From Micractinium sp. NFX-FRZ (taxonomy: Eukaryota; Chlorophyta; Trebouxiophyceae; Chlorellales; Chlorellaceae), in NCBI GenBank assembly GCA_029339195.1, contig JAPTJF010000087.1, positions 1 to 64,000 on the forward strand: 64,000 bases of DNA, in the 5' to 3' direction. The position numbers and the translations under genes are program-made. The notes under the pieces are model-generated. The model was not told where the DNA came from and did no database searches. It saw nothing but the letters and a program-made list of their open reading frames with translations. Positions 50,758-64,000 of this stretch are shown here, piece by piece. How positions within the stretch are numbered: position 1 is the first letter of the stretch; each line of letters starts with the position of its first letter.

Positions 50758-53732
50758 TCAGCGCCTGGCTGTGCGCTTGAGCTCAAGGCCCCCCTTGCCC
50801 CCCTGCCTGCCCCCCGCCATCCCACCAGACTCCTGCACACCGCGGCCCGCTGCTGGCCGCCTGCCCTTGGCTGCGGCAGCCGCCGGAACAGCGGCTGGCG
50901 CAGGGGCTGCTGATGCAGGTGCAGCGTTGTGCTGGGCTGGCTGCGCTGCTGCCGGTGGAGCAGCAGCAGGTGCTGCTGCCGGTGCCTGCGGCCTGGGCAT
51001 CGGCAGGCTCTCCCGCACCAGCATCTGTGGGCAGGCAGGCAGGGGGAAGAGCTGGCAGGGGTGAGGCAAGCATAGGACGTGGCAGGAGGTGGAGGCAAAA
51101 GATGAGGCCAGGCGGCAGCTGACACGCAGCCTACACCACATATGGCGCCTGCATCCCATGTGTTCAAGCCTGTTCTAGCAGGCATTCTCCGTAGCTGCCG
51201 CTGAGCTGCATTGCACCCCCGACCACCAATCTGCTCATCCTCTGAACACTCATCGACCCACCGCAGGTGCACAGCCACCCACCTCCACGACCTCGCCACA
51301 CCGACTGCTGAGGGACAGCGGGTCCAGCTGTGCCGCCAGCGGTACGGCTGCCAGCTGTCCCGCCACCGCCTCAGCCACGGCAGGCGAAAGGGCCACGCCA
51401 CCCGCCGCAGCCCCTGCTGGCAGCAGCAGCGGGGCAAGCAGCTCCTCTGCGCACGCCACGCGCTTTGCGCATAGCGTGGGGGGCCGCCCGCCGCCGGGCT
51501 CACAAGGGAGGAGGAGGAAGTGGAGGCGCAGCAGGCCGGAGGCGCCGCTCTCCAGGTCTGTTGTGCTGCTGGCCAGGAAGGCCTCTCGGGAGGACCTATG
51601 GGGGAAGGGCAGGGCCAGCGGCAGGCAGGGCGTCGGGCCGGCGCAGCTCGCCTCGGCGGCAGCAAGGCAAGTGGCGGAGAGCTGCATGCCAGGCTTCCAC
51701 ACCGCTGCACCACGCATCAGCTGCCGCTCACACCAAAGCCGGGGCCCTAAATTTGCCGTCCTCCTGTCCACATCCAACCACCAGCCATGCCCACCTGAGC
51801 TGGGAGCACAGCAGGCCCAGCAGGCTTGGCGTGCTGACATCCACCATCTCCCCCTCGTGCACCACCTTGAAGCCCTGGGGGCCTGCCGCCGGCGCCAGCA
51901 GCAGGGGCGTCCCAAACAGGAGCGCCGGGTTGGCCTGGTCCACCTGCAGGGGGGCGAGGGGGCCAGGCAAGTGAGGCTGAATGCTTCCTTGATTGTTGGA
52001 AGACAAGCTGATGGGTTGATCCTGGAGGGAAGAGGGGCAAGAAGTGGAGGTGGGAGAGGAATGTGTGTGGATGGGCAGCTTCCAGGCATAAGCGGCACAG
52101 GCACCGGCGCAGGGCCGCCAGGCAGAGCAGCTGCCAGCATTTGCAGGAAGCTCTGCAATGCATGCCCTCAGCACAGGCACCAATCACCACTAGCAGGCGG
52201 CTCTGCCCCCCGGTCCACGTACCCACGCCAGCCGGCGCTCACCTTGACCCGTGCCAGCACGACGAGGGTGGCAGGCCCACCGCCGGCGGTGCCCGCCACA
52301 GCCGCAATGTTGAAGGGAGTGGAGAGGTGCAGCGCGCCTGCCGCGCTGCCCCCCACCTGCACCGTCCGCTCGTCCCGCCCGCACTGCCGGCGGTCCAGCG
52401 GCGCGCCGCTGATGCTGCACAGCGCGGCGCTGCCGCCGGGGGCCAGGCTGGCGGGCGCTCGATGGCAGGGGCAGAGCGTGGCGTGGGCCACCGCCTGGGA
52501 GAGCGGGCGCAGCTCGCTGCTGCAAGTTAGTGCCAGGCTGCGGATGCTGCCGATGAGCGGCTGCTTGAACTGCGGCAGGGCGGGGTGGGAGGGCATGGGC
52601 CAGGTGAGGGGGCAGTTGCAGAACTCAGAGGGACGGCAATTCCGTGGCTGCAACTGCTTCTCTGGGTGCATGCAGCGGCGGGCATCTCTGCCTGCCTGCC
52701 CCTACTGGTCAGGGTCCCGTACAGCGCAGCACACAGCGCAAACATGCAGCCGCGGCTTCAGCGCAGCGCACCTGCAGGCTGACGGCCAGCTGCGGCTGGC
52801 GTGAGAAGCGCTGCAGCAGGGTGCTGGCCAGGGCTGTGAAGCTGACCCTGCTGGCCCCTTGCACAATGGTCACTGAGAGGTGGGGGAACGCCGCCTCGGC
52901 GGCACCCCAGGCCGCTGCCAGTGCTGTGGTGGTGGCGCCCCCGCCGCCTGAGCTGTTGCCTCCATCGTTGCTGCCATCGCTTGCCGCCTCAAGAAGCATC
53001 ACCTCCAGCCGCACCCCCTTGCTCTTGCACACCTGCAATGCAGCCGTCGCAATGACAGGAGACACGGTGAACGAGCATCCCAAATTTGTGGCCAGTCAGC
53101 GGGACGCAAATGCAAGGAGGGCACCACAGCATCAACGTGGGTGCTGGCAGCGCGGCTCGGTCCAGCCGGCCAGCACCCACGTCGTGCATGCGCCGCCTGC
53201 CCACCTTGCCAACTGCCCCTTTTGACTACTGCCCCTGCCTCTGCCGTCAAGCACCCACGAATGCAGCACCCACCTCCAGGCTGGCATAGAAGTCTGAGGG
53301 GTCGTAGTCTACTCTGTCAGTGAGAAGCAGCACCGTCTTGTGGGGCCCGGCCGCTGCGCACGCCGCATCCTGTGCCACCACCGCCACCAGCTGCTGCAGT
53401 GCTGATGCCGAAGTGGCGCCGTCGATGGCATCGGCGCTGTCACCTGCGTGCGCCAGCCGACCCACCGCGCCCAAGAAGTCGCGCAGCACAAAGGGGCCGG
53501 GACGGTAGCGCACTTGCAGCACCGGCTTGGGCGCGCCCGGCGGCTTGGTCAGGCTGCACAGCCCCAAGACGATGCGGGGCGGAGCGGCGGGCGCGGCGGC
53601 AGTGAAGGCGGGAGTGGTGCCGCCGGCGCCTGCCTGCAGGCACAGCGCGCTGCCAAACTGCTGCAGCCCCTGCTTGGCCGCTGCCAGCACCGCGGCATCG
53701 CCCAGGTCTGTGAGGACGACCAGGGCCGCCAT
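50758..53732 (-). CDS. Unrecognised protein with VWA-like N-terminus, faintly M1AP-like
   Basis: Six exons: 53274-53732, 52772-53032, 52243-52569, 51795-51943, 51283-51595, 50758-51024; 591 residues with closed phases. The start MAALVVLTDLGD resembles the first strand of a von Willebrand A-type fold, followed by PRIVLGLCSLTKPPG and KTVLLLTDRVDYDPSDFY, again strand-like. The middle has SVTIVQGAS, CPCHRAP and CSISGAPLD; later come PALLFGTPLLLAPA and LLGLLCSQLR. The C-terminus is an A/P-rich disordered tail ending ELKRTARR. The order of elements (VWA-like start, Cys-containing middle, a G-LPLLL-P segment before a helix) recalls meiosis 1 arrest protein (M1AP). I could not confirm this; treat it as an uncharacterised conserved-looking gene. 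Confidence 0.6.
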
Positions 53733-54073
53733 AGCGGGTGTGGGCACTGCGCGCAGTGTGACCGCTTGAAAGGGAGCGTGATGAGTCCGAAACTAGCAGA
53801 GGCAAAACACGCTGCCCAGAAGGTGTAGACTTGCCCGACAGCACTCAAAACTCAAGGCGCGATTTGCTACTGCCGCATGGGCGCATGGGCGAGCTGGCGC
53901 CTGCCGAATTCAACGCCCTGTGCACTGCCAAGGCCTCCATCACGTTCTGCAGCACTGCTGTGCCTGTTTGGCAAGCTCCTGCAGCCCCTTGCGCTGCTGT
54001 CCCGCAACGCTGTTGCGAGACGCGCCTAAGACAGCAGTCAGCCTCTGGGTGGCCAATTGGGGCATCGGCGGCA
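53733..54073. promoter_or_regulatory. Bidirectional promoter, VWA-like gene / METAP2
   Basis: Only 341 bp separate two divergent ATGs. No element was identified by eye. The METAP2 frame stays open through most of it, but the coding start is placed at 54074. Confidence 0.6.
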
Positions 54074-58640
<4,567 letters not shown>

Positions 58641-58733
58641 GGCAGGCAGCCAGCACTGAGGCAGCAGCAGCGGCAGCAGCGGCGGCGGCGGCACTGGTAC
58701 AGGGCAGTGTGCAGGAGGGGCAGCGGCGGCAGA

Positions 58734-58765
<32 letters not shown>

Positions 58766-59549
58766 GTTTGTAGCAGCAGCACCCCCACATGCCTAAGCAG
58801 CAGTGTGGGCAGCTCCGCCGCCTCTTGCCCAACCCTGCCCCGCAGCACGATTGCCAAGCGCCGCTGTCCGTGTGCTTGCAAGTTGCAGCAGCGGCGGCAT
58901 GGCCCCCCACCAGGCACCTGGCCTTGGTTGTTGTACTGCGGGCTTGTTTTGTTTGTAAGCTTACAGCCTGCCGGAACTCTGGGGGGAACGAACAGGTTCA
59001 CCTTATTTTTCTTAAAGGTGCAGAGGTCAAAGGCATGCCAAGGTTGGGTGCGGCGGCCGCGGGAGCCTCTGGGGTTGTCCGTGGCAGTGTTGGTTGAGGC
59101 TTGGGCCGTGCAGGAGGACAAAAAGCTGTGCTAAGCGAACAGCTTGGTGGAGTGTGGACTGCATCAGAGAATCAAAAGGTGCAAAAGTGCCAGGAAGGTT
59201 GGCAGGAGCAATTACTGCAGCGAATGGGGAATGCGGGGCAAGGAATCAGAAGGAACAGGGGTCAAAAGGGGCGAGGGCCCCAAGGATGATGGAGGTCAAA
59301 AGGGGAGATGTCACAAGGTTGCCAAGTTCCAAGGACTACAAAAGGGAGCTGTCAAGGGCGATACGCACTAGAGGTACACACAATATGTTCTGTCCGTTGG
59401 GTGCAGGGTCCCATGCAGGGTCCGAGAGGGGCGCAGCAGCTCAGAGCAAGCAGCGCCTCAGTGTAGGCCAGCGGCGACCCGGCGTGCCCTGGCCGCTGCC
59501 GCCCCCTCCTGCATGGCGAGCTGGTGCGCAACCACACCCCTGGCTGGCC
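58641..59549. other. Convergent 3' flanks, METAP2 / GPC1
   Basis: No gene recognised. TGTAA at 58954-58958 is a candidate METAP2 polyadenylation motif. GGTCAAAAGGGG occurs twice at 59260-59310. Confidence 0.5.
58735..58764. repeat. CAG tract in METAP2 3' UTR
   Basis: About ten CAG units within a longer CAG/CGG-rich stretch starting at 58660, downstream of the stop. Confidence 0.9.
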
Positions 59550-61523
59550 TCAGCCCTGCCATAAGGGAGGGGTGCTGCCGTTGGCAGCGCAGCCCCTGGC
59601 GTCCGCCTCCAGGTGGACTGCCGGGTGCGCTGCTGTGGTGAGGTGCTGCTTGCGCAGGTGGGCTTGCACCCGCTGCTCCACTGCTGCCTCCACTGCCGCC
59701 GTGAACACGCGATCCGCCTGGTAGCGGCAGCCAAAGTAGACTGCACATGCGGAGGCAGAGGGGAAGGGGGGACATGTGGAGGGCATGGGGAACGCAGCTG
59801 GGGGGTGACGGGCAGGCAGGCTGCCCAGCTGCCTTGCAGCCCTGTGACATGCACGCCACGCTCCCAGCGCACACAGCGTGTCTGTGTGCCAGCCTGTCAC
59901 TTGGCATCACCTGACACCCCAAACTTGGCGCCCTGCCAGAGCAGTGCAGCCCAGCGGTAGTGGTAGGTGGGGATGAAGAGCAGCAGCGCGCCCACTGCAG
60001 GGCAGGCAGGTGGATGCAGGCAATGCGGTTGGGGATCGGAGCGCTGAGCGCGAGGATACGGTGTGCTGGCGACGCATCACTTGATTGATTGATTGAATGA
60101 TCACTCCCAACCAACTTGCGCCGGCAAGTCGTCACAAACTAGCCAGAACCCCTGCCTCCCCTGCCCCTCAATATTCAATATGCCCTGCCCAGTAATCTGC
60201 TTGCCTGTGAAAGCCAGCTGCAGCAGGCCGTAGGCGAGCAGGCGGCGTGGCGTGCCGCCCTGCAGCACGATGCATGCCCACACGTTGCGCGCACGTGCGG
60301 CGCGGCGCGTGAGGCAGCGGTAGCTCGTGTCCAGCTTGTTCCTGACGATGCGCTCCCTGGCCAGCAGCTGCACCAGCACGAAGTAGGCGGCTTGCCAGGC
60401 GGCGTAGAACGCCAGCGAGGCGGCCAGCAGCCAGGTGGCAGAGTCCCGCACGCCCGACAGCGCGGCGCCATGCGCAGGGGTGGTGCAGGAGCCTTGCGCG
60501 GAAGCTCCCAGGGCGGCAGCGGCGCCAGCGCAGGGCAGGTGGTGATGCGCTGCCATGGCGAGGCCAGGGAGGAGGTGGATAAGTACGCTGCAGTGCATGG
60601 GGTGCAGGCAGGGGAGGAGGGCAGAGGTTGGTTGCATGCCACACACAGCACAGCCAGCCAGGAGTTCAGTGGGGCTGACCACAATGACGGGCAAGCAAGC
60701 GGTAAAGGAGGTGTGCGCCGGGAGGAAGGCTTGACAGCTCTGGCAGTGGCACACCTGACGGTGTGGTCGGGGCTGTGCCAGACCCAAGGGATCTGCCAGG
60801 CGCAGATTGCCATGGCCACCGGCCCGTCTGCCAGCGCATAGACGGCGCCCTCCAGCCCAGGGGACCTCAGGGAGGCCGGCAGGCACAGGAAGGCAGCGGT
60901 GGCCAGGTTGACAAGGTAGCAGAAGTCGGCCAGGAAGGGTGCGTTGCGGCCACCCTGGGCCGTGGCGTACTGCCACACCCGCCAGGGCAGCGCGGTGCCG
61001 GCAAAGAGCAGGAAGGCGGCGGGCAGGGCGGCGGGCAGGGCGCCTGCAGGACGCAGGCCCAGGGGCAGGCGGGGGCGGGGTGGGGCGTGGGGGCGGGATT
61101 AGGGAGGGGAGTGGCAGCTACAATTGTGGCGTTGGGGACAAGGGAGCAGCGAATGCAAGAGCTGGTGGTAGGGAAGCCGTTGACAGCGGAGGGTGACCCT
61201 GCGCGCCTTGGCTGCGCCACTTTCCCCCCCTCGAAGCAAGGCATGCTGGACACGCTTGCACCTGCAAGGAAGATGAGGCAGCCAAATAGGGCGGCTCCAG
61301 CAGTCGTGTGTGATGGCGATGGCAGGGATCCAGCTGCTGCCACTCCCGCGCGCCGGGATGCCGCGGCGCAAGGCGTGCCTGCTTGTGGTGGCGGCAGCGT
61401 CACCAGCGGCGCCAGACTTGGCGCCCCCATGCCCTCCGCCTTCGCTGCAAGGCGCTGCTCGTGCGTGTATACTCGCTCACGAGATACACCAGCAGGTGCC
61501 GCAGCCTTTTCAGCAGACGGCAT
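59550..61523 (-). CDS. GPC1: Glycerophosphocholine acyltransferase (GPC1/DUF2838 family)
   Basis: Five exons: 61262-61523, 60755-61043, 60205-60587, 59911-59994, 59550-59740; 402 residues. The intron after exon 3 starts GCAAGC (GC-AG), and phases close only with that choice. The start MPSAEKAAAPAGVSRERVY gives a hydrophilic N-terminus; multi-pass membrane segments follow. Family signatures are ALPWRVWQYATAQ, DFCYLVNLATAAF, ADGPVAMAICAWQIPWV and DHTVSVLIHLLPGLA, with the His of LIHLLPG conserved. Then WQAAYFVLVQLLARERI and FIPTYHYRW follow. Members acylate glycerophosphocholine with acyl-CoA to make lysophosphatidylcholine in the ER, recycling deacylated phosphatidylcholine. The C-terminus VFTAAVEAAVEQRVQAHLRK is helical and variable. 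Confidence 0.85.
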
Positions 61524-62418
61524 ATGCTGGTCGCGCCCGGTGACTGCCTGGTGGAACGGAACAGGTGTCCGTCAGGCTACAAGCCCCACCCTCCCGCCAG
61601 GGAAGGCAGAAGGACAGGACCGACAGTGCGAGCGACGGAGGGAAGTCGTGGATCCCCCTACAGCCCGTGCACAGCGGCGCCCGCGCCTCTCACAGGCGCC
61701 ACCCATTGGAAGCTGCCTTGCTTCTTCTGCTGCTTGCTGGTATTGGCAGCCTACATGACCTGCCAAACCGTTTGCAATTAGAAGGCTGGGCACATCCTGG
61801 AATCAAACAGGTAGCGAGCCCAGCAGCGGGCGCGCAACGCGGGAAGAACACGAGACGCTCTGAAGGTGACGCCTGCGGGCGAAGCGACCGGGATGGCGTG
61901 GATGCATGGAAGCGGAGGGTTTGAGGAGCTTGGAAAGGACATGGCAGGTGCAGGCACAGCCGCAGTGGGAGGACAGTGGAACAGTGGTAAATGCCACGGC
62001 GTGTGGGCAGCTGTTTCCCTTCTGGTGGGGGTTGGACACTGGAATGCGCCGTGTTGGCAGGGCAGGAGTAAGTTACCCTGGTATCCGCAAGAGTGGCCGA
62101 GTCGATTGTACGCTGCAAATGCTTCATGAGCAGGACGGGGCACCAGGCAGGCGGCAGGCGGGCGGGGCGCTGGCGGGGTGAGTGGTGATAACAACGCCGA
62201 CGTGCGTATCACGCCGGCTGCTTCTCGATTGCATCGATGCATTCTGATCAACACTTGAGATGCTCCAGGCGTGAAACTCAACCGCAATTGTTCAAACGCA
62301 GCAGGCTCGCCACTGGCTCGCCACGCAGCACGTAGCAGGCGCCCCCATTCTCCGCGCCCCCGGCCTCCGGCACTCTTCTTTGCATCGCCGCACACACACC
62401 AGCCATCACACCGGAAAC
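61524..62418. promoter_or_regulatory. Divergent region, GPC1 / RAD51 promoters
   Basis: 895 bp between divergent ATGs. No coding or RNA signal. Promoter elements could not be assigned by eye. Confidence 0.5.
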
Positions 62419-63803
62419 ATGGCGCAGGCAGTGGCAGAGCGCGTGGAGGAGCAGCAGTATGGCGAGGAGGAGGCGGACCCCAGCGGCCCGCAGCACCTAG
62501 AGGCACTCATGGTGCGTGTTAGGCGTGCAGGCGGGCCGTGGGGTCCCGCTCCGTTGCAGGCTGCGCGAGCTGGCGGCAGCTGACGCCGCTGCGCCCCCGC
62601 CCCCGCTGCTGCGTGCCCTGCGATGACGCCCCCCAGCTGTGCTGGCTGCTCTCTGCAGGAGCTGGGCGTGCAAGCGGCGGACATCAAGAAGCTGAAGGAT
62701 GGAGGTGAGCAGTGACTTGCAGAGTACAGGAGCCGGCAGGGCTGGAGTGGGCGTTGCAAGGAGATACATCTGCGTTGACCGTGCGCCGCCGCCTCCGTCG
62801 CCGCCTGCGTCGCCCCTGCAGGCATCGCCACAGTTGAGGGGCTGATGTACGCCACCAGCAAGGAGCTGGGAGCTATCAAGGGCATCAGCGAGCAAAAGGT
62901 GGCCAAGCTGAAGGAGATAGGTGCGCACCCGCAGGGCAGGGCAGCTGCCGGCGAGCTGGGTGCTGGGTGCTGGTCGGACGTGGGTGCTGCATGCGCCGCC
63001 CCCGTGTGGGTGCCACGCACTGTTCGACCCTGCAACCACCCCCTTCCCCACATTCTCACAGCGCTGCAAGCAGCAGTGTGTGCCTGCCTGCCAGACCGCC
63101 GCCGGCAACCGGCCACCACCTGCCATGCCGCCAACACGACCGGCCCCTTGCTGTTGCCCCCTCTGCGCCCTGCAGCTATGAAGGTCGTCCCCACCGGCTT
63201 CACCACCGCGCAGCAGGTCTTCGAGCAACGCTCCGAGCTGCTGATGGTGACCACCGGCTGCACTGCGCTCAACGACATCCTGGGGGGCGGCCTGGAGACG
63301 GGCTCCATCACAGAGCTGTTTGGAGAGTACCGCTGCGGCAAGACACAGGTGGGTGCTGCACGCAAGTTGACAGCGGAAGGTGTGGGTGCTACAGGGGGCG
63401 ATTGGAAGACGTTAGTACACAGTTTCAGGTTGGGTGGATGAGGGGCGAGACGTGGCGGGCAAATGCAACACCAGCATCAGTTTTGGTAGCTTGGCGCGGT
63501 GGACGGTCGGTGGGCAAGGGTGGGTGAATCGAAAGGAGGCCCTGGGCAGTAACAGTGCCTGCGGGTGTTCCCTTCGTGGGTGCTGTTTTCCTTGCGACTG
63601 CCCTTGCTGGGTGCGCAACTAGCTGCCCGACCGCTGACCAGGTGCTGGCTGCCCTCTGTCAACCCCACATCGGTGCAGGTGTGCCACACGCTGTGCGTCA
63701 CCTGCCAGCTTCCAGTGGACATGGGTGGCGGCGAGGGCAAGGCGCTCTACATCGACACAGAGGGTACCTTCCGGCCGCAGCGACTGGTGCAGATAGCAGA
63801 GCG
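62419..63803 (+). CDS. RAD51: RAD51 recombinase, N-terminal half (3' partial)
   Basis: Five exons are in the window: 62419-62511, 62659-62704, 62822-62920, 63176-63348, 63679-63803; the next intron runs to the window end. The protein starts [20 protein letters not shown], then a helix-hairpin-helix domain ([33 protein letters not shown]) and the ATPase core with Walker A GEYRCGKT (129-136), then [20 protein letters not shown] and [15 protein letters not shown]. This matches eukaryotic RAD51 rather than DMC1 ([18 protein letters not shown]). It forms the filament that pairs homologous DNA in recombinational repair. Cys133 in Walker A, where RAD51 usually has Ser or Thr, is a minor variant. The catalytic Walker B and L2 regions are outside. 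Confidence 0.92.
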
Positions 63804-64000
63804 GTGCGTGGGAATGCGGGGTGGGGCAGTGTGCCAGCAGGGCGGTCTGGATTGCGCAGGTGGGTGCTGCAGCTGGAGCTTGCCCAACCACTCAGCAGCA
63901 GCTCACTGAAGGGGGAAGAGCAGGCCCGTCCACTGGCCCTGCACATGCCTCTCCCCAACGCCCTGCCTGGAACCCACCCCCGTCCCCTCCTGTCTGCTCA

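Noticed and set aside
53831..54073. Upstream extension of METAP2 by 81 codons
   Set aside because: The extension is Cys/Pro-rich and unlike METAP2 N-termini, and would fill the bidirectional promoter.

Overview
The window is nuclear DNA of a green alga, most likely a trebouxiophyte of the Chlorella/Micractinium type. The evidence is very high GC, GC-rich codon usage, dense genes split by many short introns (10 to 20 exons in several genes), GT-AG introns with occasional GC-AG ones, TGTAA-type motifs in some 3' flanks, and proteins whose closest recognisable families are plant-like (BAT1 amino-acid permease, DUF1995, RAD51). The species call is inference. Exon models were built by hand from splice sites and reading phase; the phases close for every complete spliced model.

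Layout, left to right: the 3' end of a DUF1995 gene (+); a secreted repeat protein interrupted by an in-frame stop (+); an intronless armadillo-repeat protein (-); a 20-exon GTPBP1-type translational GTPase (-); a divergently placed DDX47/RRP3 DEAD-box helicase (+); a membrane-anchored U-box E3 ligase (-) with a Q/E/R-rich coiled-coil ORF just upstream (-); a 16-exon guanylate-binding-protein GTPase with signal peptide and C-terminal membrane segments (+); a convergent 16-exon BAT1-like amino-acid permease (-); two tandem 11-exon CAP10/GT90 glycosyltransferases (-); an unrecognised protein with faint M1AP-like layout (-); a divergent METAP2 (+); a GPC1-type glycerophosphocholine acyltransferase (-); and the 5' half of RAD51 (+), running off the end.

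There is no operon logic. Neighbours are unrelated housekeeping genes apart from the tandem CAP10 pair. Short intergenic spaces at 15.3-16.2, 24.1-25.1, 53.7-54.1 and 61.5-62.4 kb must hold divergent promoters.

The most unusual structure is not a gene. In at least eight of the genes, 25-65 bp segments straddling an exon-intron boundary occur again, one or more times, about 60-230 bp away inside the adjacent intron, in the same orientation and with decayed or intact decoy splice sites. They affect acceptors (DDX47 exon 5, GBP exon 10, METAP2 exon 10, BAT1 exon 11, CAP10 exons 7 and 8) and donors (GTPBP1 exons 5, 12 and 14; DDX47 exons 3, 6, 8 and 9; BAT1 exon 11; U-box exon 1; DUF1995). This suggests that introns here grow, or are born, by local tandem duplication of splice-site-bearing DNA. 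Other notable items are a 52/46-nt inverted repeat in a CAP10 intron, a 42-nt pure C run, a 23-nt microexon, and a probable frame disruption in the coiled-coil ORF.
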